Assembly (NCBI RefSeq): GCF_963662755.1
Contig: NZ_OY759725.1
Coordinates: 1,439,781-1,503,780, forward strand
Length of the DNA: 64,000 nt
Source: an uncultured Sulfurimonas sp.
GTDB lineage: Bacteria > Campylobacterota > Campylobacteria > Campylobacterales > Sulfurimonadaceae
Direction: 5' to 3'
Part shown: piece by piece, positions 8,352 to 16,396 of the stretch
Position numbering within the stretch: the stretch's first letter is position 1
How the letters are laid out: every line of letters begins with the position of its first letter
The notes under the pieces: model-generated
Seen by the model: the letters and a program-made list of their open reading frames with translations, nothing else
What the model was told of the DNA's origin: nothing
Database searches by the model: none
Program-made: the position numbers and the translations under genes

Positions 8352-9215
8352 TTAAGAGTTCCTAATCTCTTTGTACTCAGTTGGTATAAGATAATCCTCT
8401 ATCTTAACTTGCGAGTCATAAAATCCATGTTTATAGCCGAGTTCAAAGAGTTTATTTATAGCTTTGTATTGAAGCTCACTAAGTCTTATAGACTCATCAT
8501 TTGCATAAAGTTCTAGGTATTTATCTAGTGTTGTAGCATCTATCCTAACCAAATCTCTCTCTATAAGCATCTTAGAGAGTCTATCTTTATGATCTCGTGC
8601 AACAGCAACTGCTTTTGTAAGAGTCGCTTCATATTCTATGGCTTTATTTAGTGGGAGTGAGCGACGAATTGCCATTCCACCTAGAGGAAGAGGTAGTTCA
8701 TCTCCTGCAAGTTCTTGCCAAATATCCCACATTTCGCGTTCTACTTCAAGCTTAGAGTCATAAGTCAAGATGCTCTCATGAATCAATACACCTGCATCTA
8801 CTACACCTTCAACAACAGCTTGCTCGATTTCTAAAAAGTTCATGTAAGTAACTCTCGCATCTGGATAAGCTATGCGAAAGAGCATTGCGTTTGTAGTGTG
8901 TTTTCCACTAAGTGCAACTTTAAAATTTCGCTTTAGTTTAGCGTCTTTTTTCTTGATGAGTTTAGGTCCATAACCTTCGCCAAAACTAACAGCAGTTCTA
9001 AGCGGAGCGTACTCTTCTTTTATGTGAGGATAGAGTGCAAAACTGATAGCAACAATGTCATAAACACCATTTAGTGCATCTTCGTTTAGTGTTTGAATAT
9101 CTTTAGCAATGTTGTCAAATAGGGTGTTTTTCATATCTACCCAACCAAATTTGATAGCATAGTACATAAAGATATCATCAGCGTCAGGAGAGTGTGCAAT
9201 TAATGTTTTTTTCAT
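8352..9215 (-). CDS. mqnD: 1,4-dihydroxy-6-naphthoate synthase (futalosine pathway)
   Basis: 287 residues. MqnD forms 1,4-dihydroxy-6-naphthoate from cyclic dehypoxanthinyl futalosine in the alternative menaquinone route. It has the periplasmic-binding-protein-like fold; the N-terminus IAHSPDADDIFMYYAIKFGW is the form I know from Campylobacter and Helicobacter relatives. GVLIHESILTY and LPLPLGGMAIRR are further family segments. The open frame extends to a TTG at 9233, but ATG 9215 starts directly before the conserved KKTLIAHSPD. Its partner mqnA is at 53224-53871. Confidence 0.85.
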   Translation of the reverse strand: MKKTLIAHSPDADDIFMYYAIKFGWVDMKNTLFDNIAKDIQTLNEDALNGVYDIVAISFALYPHIKEEYAPLRTAVSFGEGYGPKLIKKKDAKLKRNFKVALSGKHTTNAMLFRIAYPDARVTYMNFLEIEQAVVEGVVDAGVLIHESILTYDSKLEVEREMWDIWQELAGDELPLPLGGMAIRRSLPLNKAIEYEATLTKAVAVARDHKDRLSKMLIERDLVRIDATTLDKYLELYANDESIRLSELQYKAINKLFELGYKHGFYDSQVKIEDYLIPTEYKEIRNS

Positions 9216-9327
9216 AATATGGATTTTAACCAAATAAGGATAAAATCCGACTAATAGATAAAAAGAAAAAAGATTTTACAAAAAATATGACAATTTGACA
9301 TATATTTTATAAAAAAAATAAATTTGT

Positions 9328-9333
9328 TATAAA
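9328..9333 (+). promoter_or_regulatory. -10 box for recA
   Basis: TATAAA in GTTATAAAATC, preceded by AT-rich runs as usual for Campylobacterota promoters that lack a -35 box. No LexA-like palindrome is evident. Confidence 0.45.
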
Positions 9334-9365
9334 ATCTTTGAAAATTTAAAATAAGTGAGCCCAAG

Positions 9366-10403
9366 ATGGACGCAAATAAACAAAAATCATTAGACTTAGC
9401 AATGAAACAAATTGATAAAGCATTTGGTAAGGGTGCTTTGATGAGACTAGGTGATAAAGAGTTTGAACCTATAAAGTCAATAAGTACAGGTTCTATAGGG
9501 CTTGACTTAGCACTTGGTATCGGCGGTATTCCAGAAGGTCGTGTTATAGAGATTTATGGACCTGAGAGTTCTGGTAAAACAACTTTAGCACTTCAAATAA
9601 CTGCAGAATGCCAAAAAAAAGGTGGTGTTTGTGCCTTTATAGATGCTGAACATGCCCTTGATGTTGTTTATGCAAAAAATTTAGGTGTTGATGTTGAAAA
9701 CTTACTTGTATCACAACCTGATTATGGTGAACAAGCTCTTGATATTGTTGAAACAATAGCTAGAAGTGGAGCGATTGACCTTATTGTTATTGACTCCGTT
9801 GCAGCACTTACTCCAAAGTCTGAGATAGAGGGTGAGATGTCTGATCAAAATGTTGGTGTTCAGGCTCGTCTTATGTCAAAGGCACTTCGTAAATTAACAG
9901 GTGTTATTAGCAAGATGAACTGTACTGTTATATTTATAAATCAAATTCGTATGAAAATAGGAATGATGGGTTATGGTTCTCCTGAAACTACAACAGGTGG
10001 AAATGCTCTAAAATTTTATGCATCTGTTCGTATAGATGTAAGACGTATAGCCTCACTTAAACAAGGTGAAAGTCAGATAGGAAACCGTGTTAAAGCTAAA
10101 GTTATCAAAAATAAAGTAGCTCCACCATTTCGTCAAGCAGAGTTTGACATCATGTTTGGAGAGGGAATCTCAAAAGAGGGTGAACTAGTCGATTATGGAG
10201 TTAAGCTTGATGTTATAGACAAAGCAGGGGCATGGTTCTCATATGAAGAAACTAAACTTGGTCAAGGTCGTGAAAATGTTAAACTCAAATTCAAAGATGA
10301 ACCAGAATTGGCAAAAGAGATAGAAGAAAAGATAAAAGTAGCCATGGGTGTAAGTAATGTTATGATTATGGAAACGGCAGAAATAGAAGAAACAGAAGAC
10401 TAG
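9366..10403 (+). CDS. recA: Recombinase RecA
   Basis: 345 residues. DNA-dependent ATPase that forms the strand-exchange filament in homologous recombination. Walker A GPESSGKT is at 65-72; [20 protein letters not shown] covers Walker B and loop 1; [17 protein letters not shown] is also diagnostic. The C-terminus is acidic as usual. AAGTGAGCCCAAG precedes ATG with a modest ribosome binding site. It is followed by its own terminator and then eno, an order I recall from Campylobacter. Confidence 0.98.
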   Translation: MDANKQKSLDLAMKQIDKAFGKGALMRLGDKEFEPIKSISTGSIGLDLALGIGGIPEGRVIEIYGPESSGKTTLALQITAECQKKGGVCAFIDAEHALDVVYAKNLGVDVENLLVSQPDYGEQALDIVETIARSGAIDLIVIDSVAALTPKSEIEGEMSDQNVGVQARLMSKALRKLTGVISKMNCTVIFINQIRMKIGMMGYGSPETTTGGNALKFYASVRIDVRRIASLKQGESQIGNRVKAKVIKNKVAPPFRQAEFDIMFGEGISKEGELVDYGVKLDVIDKAGAWFSYEETKLGQGRENVKLKFKDEPELAKEIEEKIKVAMGVSNVMIMETAEIEETED

Positions 10404-10438
10404 AAAACTACTTATATTTATATATAATTATGCATCTT

Positions 10439-10462
10439 ACTCTCAACTATTAGCTTGAGAGT
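10439..10462 (+). terminator. Terminator after recA
   Basis: ACTCTCAA (10439-10446) pairs with TTGAGAGT (10455-10462), an 8-bp stem followed by TTTGC. It separates recA from eno. Confidence 0.65.
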
Positions 10463-10546
10463 TTTGCACCTCACACACAAATAATCTTCATCTTAATTAA
10501 TTTTAGATAAAATGACAACAATAATATGTAACATATAGGATTATAA

Positions 10547-11812
10547 ATGTATATAGAAAACGTAAGCGCAATTGAAGTAATGGATTCTCGTGGAAATCCA
10601 ACGGTTAAGGCAACAGTTGAATTAAGTGATGGAACAATAGAGAGTGCAATTGTACCTTCTGGAGCTAGTACAGGTAAGCGTGAAGCATTAGAACTTCGTG
10701 ATGGTGGTAGTCGTTATATGGGCAAGGGTGTTTTACAAGCTGTTGAAAATGTAAACTCTCAAATTTCAGATACATTAATAGGTCTATCTCCTTTTAATCA
10801 AGCTGTTATAGACGCTACTATGAAAGAGCTTGATGGCACTGAAAACTACGGTAACTTAGGTGCAAATGCTGTTTTGGGTGTTTCTATGGCTGTGGCTCGT
10901 GCTAGTGCTAAAAGTTTAGGTATGCCACTTTATCGTTACCTTGGTGGTGCGAATGCTATGGTTATTCCAACTCCTATGCTAAATATTATCAATGGTGGTT
11001 CACACGCTGATAACTCAGTTGATTTTCAAGAGTATATGATTATGCCTATTGGTTTTGAAGATTTTGCAGAAGGATTAAGAGCATCTGCTGAAGTTTACCA
11101 CAACTTAAAAGCTATTTTAAAAGCTAAAAAACATAATACTGCACTTGGTGATGAGGGTGGTTTTGCTCCTGATTTATCTTCAAATGAAGAGCCGATTCAA
11201 GTTATTATGGAAGCTATTGAAAAAGCTGGATATAAAGCTGGAACTCAAATCGCAATAGCTTTAGATGTGGCTGCATCTGAGTTAGTTGTAGATGGTGGAT
11301 ATAGACTAGAATCTGAAAACCGTACAGTAACAAGCGAAGAGTTAGCAAATTATTATGTAGATTTATGTTCTAAATACCCAATTGTATCTATTGAAGATGG
11401 TCTTAGTGAAGATGATTGGGATGGTTGGAAAGTATTAACAGAGAAATTAGCAGATAAAGTTCAACTTGTTGGTGATGATCTTTTTGTTACAAATGTAAAT
11501 ATTTTAAATGAAGGTATCACTAAAGGCATCGCTAATTCTATTCTTATTAAACCAAATCAAATTGGTACAGTAAGTGAAACGATGCTAACAGTTCGTCTTG
11601 CGCAAAGAAATGGCTACACTTGTGTAATGAGCCATCGTTCAGGTGAGAGTGAAGATGCTTTTATAGCTGACTTTGCCGTAGCACTAAATTGTGGTCAAAT
11701 CAAAACAGGTTCAACTGCTCGTGGTGAGAGAACTGCTAAATACAACCGTCTTTTAGAGATAGAAAATGAAGTTGTTTATGGTGAGTATTTAGGCTTAGCA
11801 CTATTTAGCTAG
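10547..11812 (+). CDS. eno: Enolase
   Basis: 421 residues. Interconverts 2-phosphoglycerate and phosphoenolpyruvate. Seen: the N-terminal [38 protein letters not shown], the magnesium-binding aspartates, [20 protein letters not shown] with the catalytic lysine, and [23 protein letters not shown] precedes ATG. It likely starts an operon with the FtsB-like gene 8 bases downstream. Confidence 0.97.
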   Translation: MYIENVSAIEVMDSRGNPTVKATVELSDGTIESAIVPSGASTGKREALELRDGGSRYMGKGVLQAVENVNSQISDTLIGLSPFNQAVIDATMKELDGTENYGNLGANAVLGVSMAVARASAKSLGMPLYRYLGGANAMVIPTPMLNIINGGSHADNSVDFQEYMIMPIGFEDFAEGLRASAEVYHNLKAILKAKKHNTALGDEGGFAPDLSSNEEPIQVIMEAIEKAGYKAGTQIAIALDVAASELVVDGGYRLESENRTVTSEELANYYVDLCSKYPIVSIEDGLSEDDWDGWKVLTEKLADKVQLVGDDLFVTNVNILNEGITKGIANSILIKPNQIGTVSETMLTVRLAQRNGYTCVMSHRSGESEDAFIADFAVALNCGQIKTGSTARGERTAKYNRLLEIENEVVYGEYLGLALFS

Positions 11813-11820
11813 AGATAAAA

Positions 11821-12099
11821 ATGCAAAATGAAGAACTTTATGAAGATATAGATAATACTCAAAGTATTACTCAAAAGTACCTTGGATTATCTTTAGCAAA
11901 GTTCTTAAGTCTCTTGCTTATAGTATTAGCACTTGGAATATATATAGGTGTTTTGCTCTATGGAACAAACTCTTTGGAAGTTCTTTTTGGTCTTCAAGAT
12001 TATGAGGACTATCTTCAAAGTGAAGTCCATAGATTAAAAAATGAAAATGCAGAACTTCAAAGAGAGTATTTTGAGTTAAAAGAAATTTCTGCTCAATAA
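11821..12099 (+). CDS. FtsB/DivIC-like septum protein
   Basis: 92 residues: an acidic cytoplasmic start, one membrane helix at about 25-50 (FLSLLLIVLALGIYIGVLLYG), then a leucine-zipper coiled coil (SEVHRLKNENAELQREYFELKEI). This is the layout of FtsB/DivIC, small bitopic divisome proteins. It directly follows eno, as I recall in Campylobacter. Assignment rests on topology and position, since the family diverges quickly. Confidence 0.6.
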   Translation: MQNEELYEDIDNTQSITQKYLGLSLAKFLSLLLIVLALGIYIGVLLYGTNSLEVLFGLQDYEDYLQSEVHRLKNENAELQREYFELKEISAQ

Positions 12100-12104
12100 C
12101 TTGT

Positions 12105-12110
12105 TATAAT
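12105..12110 (+). promoter_or_regulatory. -10 box for AMIN-domain gene
   Basis: Extended TGTTATAAT right after the previous stop; start expected near 12117, leaving a 20-base leader with AGGGG before the TTG start at 12137. Confidence 0.45.
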
Positions 12111-12136
12111 GCTTGCAAATTAATTCAGGGGTAGTT

Positions 12137-12781
12137 TTGATTAAAGTTTTTTTTGTATCACTTTTTTTGTTAACAACTCTAGAAGCTCGTGAAAATCCTT
12201 TTTTTCCTGCAAAAGGTGAAAAAGATATACCCTACACTTCAAATAAAGTAAAAAAACTAGAACCACTTAAGCGTTCATCTATCACTCTTCCATCATCAGC
12301 TAGAGTTATTAAAAAAGTAACTATTGAGTATGAAAACTTAGATGCTTCCCTTGAGAAAAGATCTATAGAACTTGAAAATATTATAGATTGGCATCTGCCT
12401 ATTTTTATCTCTCAAAATTATTCTCAAAACAATAGTGATACAAACGAAGAAGAATCTTCTGTAAAAAAAAGTGAAATAAAATATAACGAGATAGCATCTA
12501 TAGAGTTTGCAAGGTTTTTATCAGAGAAAAAAAATCTAAAAATTATAACAGATGATAAAATCATAAGAAACTTTTTATTGGTAAAGCCACATAGAATTGT
12601 TTTGGATTTTAAAAGAGATACAAATCTAAAAAGTTATGAAAAAGAAAATAAAAATAATATATTTTGTAAAGTAAGAATAGGAAATCACTCCGGTTACTAT
12701 CGCGCTGTAATAGAACTTGATGGGCTATATAGATATAAGATGCAAAAAGTATCAGATGGATATATTTTTAGTTTAAGATAG
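12137..12781 (+). CDS. AMIN-domain periplasmic protein
   Basis: 214 residues from TTG 12137, chosen because AGGGG sits 5 bases upstream and translation then begins with a proper signal peptide (IKVFFVSLFLLTTLEA, then RENPFFPA). An earlier in-frame TTG at 12113 falls only 2 bases after the -10 box. The C-terminal half (RNFLLVKPHRIVLDFKRD, KVRIGNHSGYYRAVIEL, YIFSLR) matches the AMIN domain that binds murein in amidases and secretins. No catalytic domain follows, so it is probably an envelope-targeting factor. Confidence 0.65.
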   Translation: MIKVFFVSLFLLTTLEARENPFFPAKGEKDIPYTSNKVKKLEPLKRSSITLPSSARVIKKVTIEYENLDASLEKRSIELENIIDWHLPIFISQNYSQNNSDTNEEESSVKKSEIKYNEIASIEFARFLSEKKNLKIITDDKIIRNFLLVKPHRIVLDFKRDTNLKSYEKENKNNIFCKVRIGNHSGYYRAVIELDGLYRYKMQKVSDGYIFSLR

Positions 12782-12790
12782 GGAGTACAA

Positions 12791-12940
12791 GTGATACGAC
12801 TTATACCAATCGCTTTTTTTGTAATAATAATTTTTAGTGGATGTAGTGCAAAAAAAATTAATGAAAATGTTGAGAGTATTACAAGTGATATATCTACTCT
12901 CTTTGAAGAAACAAAAGAGAAGCCTAAAGATCAAAAGTAG
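12791..12940 (+). CDS. Small lipoprotein, 49 residues
   Basis: GTG start with GGGAG 6 bases upstream, 9 bases after the AMIN gene. The product begins MIRLIPIAFFVIIIFSGC, a type II signal peptide with lipobox FSGC (Cys18), then a short charged tail (KKINENVESITSDISTL). It reads as the third gene of that operon. The last 10 bases overlap the 3' end of the convergent DUF4105 gene. Function unknown. Confidence 0.7.
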   Translation: MIRLIPIAFFVIIIFSGCSAKKINENVESITSDISTLFEETKEKPKDQK

Positions 12941-14757
12941 TAAGAAAATATTGCTTGATAGCTTTGCTCATCATTTTTACGCTCTAGTATATATCTTTGT
13001 TTGTAGTCATACTTAAACTTTAATTGTGAGTTTTGAGATAGTCTAAAACTTTGAGTCGCTTTTAGTAGATTTTGTGTGTCGCCTGTATCATAGACTCTTC
13101 TTGTAGCTTCTATATTTGTACTCATATATTTATATTTATCAAAAACTATTCCTATGCTTCCACCAAGAGCAGAAGTAAACTTGTCTGTATAGTAAAAGAG
13201 TGGATCAAGCATTATGTATGTAAATGCTAGTTCATTTCCCCAGCTATAACCAGCTCCTAAGGTAGCTATAAAATTACTTTTTTCATCAATGTAGTTTCTA
13301 TCCCATCCAAACTTTGTTCTCCAAGAAAAACTATCAAAAAACTCACTTCTTTGAGCAAGAGATACAATAGAAATAATTGTAGTATTTTCTACTTCTACTT
13401 TTTTATCGCTATAAGAGAGTAAAACATCCATAAATTCAATCTGAGTACCTCTTAAAAATCCATAATTACTATCTTCTAAACTATGATATGCAGGTCTTAT
13501 ACCTAAAAAACTGATGGCCTCGTTCTCTCTTGAACCTAAACCAGCTGTTGCTTTTACACCTTTGTGACTATCAATAGGATTGGCTGGAGTAGATATATTT
13601 ATTTCTTCACCTTTTCCAAGTTTAGCTCTTGCTTTTGTTATGTTATGAAACAATTCAAGATAATCTTGTTTGTCCATATCGTTTTTGCTAAAAGAATACT
13701 CTAAAAACTCAATAGATGCTTCTAAAATATACATTTTTTGTTGAGTAGATATAGAGGTATTGTTTGTAATATTTTCTATACTTATTTTTGAATTAACAAG
13801 TTTTTTTGGCAAGTTTAAATTTTCTGGTTTTAAAAGAGTTTCGTATTTTAATAATATAGTTCTTTTTGAAGCTCTATAGTGTTTTTTATCAATAAGTTTC
13901 TCACTCAAAGCTGCGTGAACAGTCTCAAGAGGAATTACTTGATAGTTAAAATAATCTCTTAAGTTTACAGATGGTCTTGCTATCTCTATAAACCATAGCA
14001 TATTGTATGAGCAGTTTTCAGTAAAAAAATAATAATTTGAGTGAGTACCATTGAGTTCCCAAATGTGTTCTACCATTCTTTGCACTTCTTCTTCATTTAA
14101 GTTTAAGTCATACTCCCAAATATCTCTTTGTTCTGTATCTCTATACTCTTTTAGTTTGTCGTAGTATGGTAAAAGAGAGTATTTTCCATAATAACCGCCA
14201 AAAAGTCCTTTAATAGCAAAGACAACACCATTCTCGGTATCAGGATTTGCATCTGCTGCGTAGTTTATAGCATAAGAGAGAAGTTTAGATTTGTAAGCAG
14301 AGTTAATGCGTAAAAAAGTATGCCCAAACATTGAAGCTGGAGAGTTTATGTGAGCAGATGGAAATACCAAGGTAGCTGATTTTGGATTTAATCTTTTTAA
14401 GATTTTATCATATTCTGTGCACGTAACTTCTGGAAAATCTGTAATATTTAACTCTTTTTTTAACCATGATTTTCTTGCAGGAAATCTACAAGCAGTAGAG
14501 TTATCATCAAAACTTGATTCGTTAAATAGAGCTTCAAGAGTAGCATCTAGTTCATTTTTTGCATTAGTTTTACCATCTTTAGCTAGGAAAAAGTTATTAT
14601 CATCTATTTCACTAATTTCATTGTTCATATGTAGTAATAGATGCCAGTAGTGTTGTTTAGATAACTCTAGTTTATCGGCTTTGTCTTGATATTGGTTTGA
14701 TGAAGCGTTGATAAAACTGATGCAAAAAATGAGTGTTAAAAATATTTTATTAATAAT
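12931..14757 (-). CDS. DUF4105 (Lnb N-terminal-like) envelope protein with ATT start
   Basis: About 608 residues. The first in-frame ATG is at 14628, but coding continues upstream: KADKLELSKQHYWHLLLH is normal DUF4105 N-terminus, and before it lies a signal peptide (INKIFLTLIFCISFINA). No ATG, GTG or TTG is available there; ATT at 14757 (or 14754) follows AGGA by 7 bases and is the likely start. The middle (SPASMFGHTFLRI, YFFTENCSYNMLWF) is the periplasmic cysteine-peptidase-like Lnb/DUF4105 domain with His and Cys candidates. The C-terminal ~250 residues look like beta strands ending in IFSYYF, suggesting an outer membrane barrel. Downstream of a DUF3015 gene. Confidence 0.75.
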   Translation of the reverse strand: MINKIFLTLIFCISFINASSNQYQDKADKLELSKQHYWHLLLHMNNEISEIDDNNFFLAKDGKTNAKNELDATLEALFNESSFDDNSTACRFPARKSWLKKELNITDFPEVTCTEYDKILKRLNPKSATLVFPSAHINSPASMFGHTFLRINSAYKSKLLSYAINYAADANPDTENGVVFAIKGLFGGYYGKYSLLPYYDKLKEYRDTEQRDIWEYDLNLNEEEVQRMVEHIWELNGTHSNYYFFTENCSYNMLWFIEIARPSVNLRDYFNYQVIPLETVHAALSEKLIDKKHYRASKRTILLKYETLLKPENLNLPKKLVNSKISIENITNNTSISTQQKMYILEASIEFLEYSFSKNDMDKQDYLELFHNITKARAKLGKGEEINISTPANPIDSHKGVKATAGLGSRENEAISFLGIRPAYHSLEDSNYGFLRGTQIEFMDVLLSYSDKKVEVENTTIISIVSLAQRSEFFDSFSWRTKFGWDRNYIDEKSNFIATLGAGYSWGNELAFTYIMLDPLFYYTDKFTSALGGSIGIVFDKYKYMSTNIEATRRVYDTGDTQNLLKATQSFRLSQNSQLKFKYDYKQRYILERKNDEQSYQAIFSYYF

Positions 14758-14791
14758 TTGGTTTTCCTGAATTTATATAAAAATATAAGTT

Positions 14792-14822
14792 AAAACTAAA
14801 CGAGATAAACTCGCTTAGTTTT
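14792..14822 (-). terminator. Terminator/attenuator after DUF3015 gene
   Basis: AAAACTAA-a-CGAG pairs with CTCG-c-TTAGTTTT, a 12-bp stem with one internal mismatch, AT-flanked. On the minus strand it ends in TTAGTTTTAA. It lies between the DUF3015 gene and the DUF4105 gene, so some readthrough would feed the latter. Confidence 0.6.
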
Positions 14823-14831
14823 TTGTAATAC

Positions 14832-15278
14832 TTACAGAGAAGTAGTAGAGATGTTGTCAAGTACATCAGCCATTTTAACACTTTTTGAAGTGTAGATGCT
14901 GTTGTAGTTTGACTGAAGTGTTGCAGAGAAAGTAGCTGTATCTTCAACTTTTAAAAGTTCAGCTAGTGTATCAATAGACTCACCATGACCAACTGCAATC
15001 TCTTTTGCAAGAGTATCCATGTTTGAAGCAACAAACTCTTGTGCTCTTTCATTCATAACAAATTTAGTTTTACTACAACCAGAAGTTCCAGAAGTAATAC
15101 CAAAAGTTTGGTTACCAGATGTACCATTAGTTGTAGCTTGTAGAGCTAGCATAACAGCTGAAGAATCATCTTTAATAATCATAGAACCAAGACCACAACC
15201 AGTTTGAGAATTAACACCTGCCATTGCTGATGTAGTTAGAGCTAAAACAGCTACTGCACTTAATAATATTTTTTTCAT
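14832..15278 (-). CDS. DUF3015 family periplasmic protein
   Basis: 148 residues with a signal peptide ending AMA-GVNSQTGCGLGS. Family features: TGCGLGSMI, then LALQATTNGTSGNQTFGITSGTSGC, a disulfide-type pair of cysteines, and a C-terminal helical part. AAGGTGTCAC precedes ATG. Members are small exported proteins of unknown function. It is the upstream partner of the DUF4105 gene. Confidence 0.8.
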   Translation of the reverse strand: MKKILLSAVAVLALTTSAMAGVNSQTGCGLGSMIIKDDSSAVMLALQATTNGTSGNQTFGITSGTSGCSKTKFVMNERAQEFVASNMDTLAKEIAVGHGESIDTLAELLKVEDTATFSATLQSNYNSIYTSKSVKMADVLDNISTTSL

Positions 15279-15366
15279 GTGACACCTTTATTGTTTAAGA
15301 TAGAACGATTTTAAACGATAATTACTTTAGGGAAGATTAAAGTGAGATTTAAATCTATGAAGCTAG

Positions 15367-15385
15367 CATCTCCACAGGGGAGATG
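15367..15385. terminator. Hairpin between HpaA-like gene and DUF3015 promoter
   Basis: CATCTCC-ACAGG-GGAGATG, a 7-bp stem just past the end of the minus-strand lipoprotein gene. There is no strong U-tract on that strand. Confidence 0.4.
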
Positions 15386-15392
15386 TGAATTT

Positions 15393-16136
15393 TTAGTATC
15401 TTTTGATACCTTTTAATTTTTTGATATCATCGTTTAAGTATTTGAACTCTTCTTTGGTAACGTGCTTACTAACAGCATTAAGAATTTGATTGTCAATTTC
15501 TATTAAAAGTGCATCGATATTATTCGCAACTGCTTCAACGTTAGTTTGAATTTTAAATGGACTTGGATTATTTTCAATAAACCCATTATAGTTTATAAGT
15601 AAATCTTTTTTACCAGCATAAACATGCTTAACCCAAATTTTTTCACCAGATAGTGGCTCTAACATAACAACACCAGCATCTACTCTAACTTTTATATCAC
15701 CATTAGTGTTTGTTGCGTGACCTTCTTGATAAACCGTGTTTGATTCTTGAAGAATACTAATAGTAATTACTGGATATAAAAGAGCAGTAGTTTCTTTCTT
15801 TTGCGTAAATGTCATATCGTTTATGCTTTCAAAAACATTAGTGATAGTAATGCCTCTTGCAACAAGCATTCTTTCTATTTCTGAAGTTAAGTGACAAGAG
15901 ATAGCGTTTGCATCATATTGAAGACGACGATTTAGACCACGATTTAAATCTGGAGACATTTTTGTCTTAATCATCAATTGAGGTCTTGCTATAGCAAATG
16001 CAATCCCTTTTTCGCTATCTGTTTGAGCATACTCATCTTTTGATAGCTCAAGAGGCTTCATAGAAACAAAGCTTGTTCCACATCCCGTTAAAAGAGTTAG
16101 TGCCATAACAGCGCTAAGTAATGTTTTTTTGTTCAT
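15393..16136 (-). CDS. HpaA-like (NLBH family) lipoprotein
   Basis: 247 residues. Type II signal peptide with lipobox LTGC (Cys19). Segments shared in memory with Helicobacter HpaA (neuraminyllactose-binding hemagglutinin family): the FTQKKE block, a hydrophobic YPVITISIL strand, LEPLSGEKIW, and a C-terminal KEEFKYLNDDIKKLKGIKRY. HpaA is an outer-surface/flagellar-sheath lipoprotein; adhesion here is not implied, since the host lifestyle is environmental. AAGGAAAAAAC precedes ATG. Second gene after a 38-residue lipoprotein. Confidence 0.7.
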   Translation of the reverse strand: MNKKTLLSAVMALTLLTGCGTSFVSMKPLELSKDEYAQTDSEKGIAFAIARPQLMIKTKMSPDLNRGLNRRLQYDANAISCHLTSEIERMLVARGITITNVFESINDMTFTQKKETTALLYPVITISILQESNTVYQEGHATNTNGDIKVRVDAGVVMLEPLSGEKIWVKHVYAGKKDLLINYNGFIENNPSPFKIQTNVEAVANNIDALLIEIDNQILNAVSKHVTKEEFKYLNDDIKKLKGIKRY

Positions 16137-16158
16137 TTGTTTTTTCCTTATTTATGCT

Positions 16159-16275
16159 TTAGTTGCATCTTTCATTTGGTTGAATAATATCACTTGAAAT
16201 TGGCGTCGGTCTTGTTATAGAGCCACAACCTACAAAAAATAAAGCAATCAATGCTAGAATTAAAACTTTTTTCAT
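16159..16275 (-). CDS. Very small lipoprotein, 38 residues
   Basis: ATG at 16275 with AGGGGATAAAAAGAT upstream. The product KKVLILALIALFFVGCGS has a clear lipobox (FVGC, Cys17) followed by only 21 residues ending IIQPNERCN. The TAA is 22 bases before the HpaA-like ATG, so the two form an operon. This is the size of lysis/entericidin-like lipoproteins, but no homology is recognised. Confidence 0.7.
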   Translation of the reverse strand: MKKVLILALIALFFVGCGSITRPTPISSDIIQPNERCN

Positions 16276-16322
16276 ATCTTTTTATCCCCTTTTCTAAGAT
16301 AAAAGCATCCTAACTAAAATGC

Positions 16323-16344
16323 TATAATATTAAACTTAATATTA
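16323..16344. promoter_or_regulatory. Promoter with paired palindromic octamers
   Basis: TATAAT (16323-16328) overlaps TAATATTA (16325-16332), which is self-complementary and repeated exactly at 16337-16344, 12 bp centre to centre. It lies in the divergent gap between the lipoprotein operon (minus) and the caspase-like gene (plus). The pair looks like an operator. Confidence 0.5.
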
Positions 16345-16396
16345 TACAATGTGTGCTATTCTTCACTCAATTTACGAAATAAAAAGAAGATTTTAT

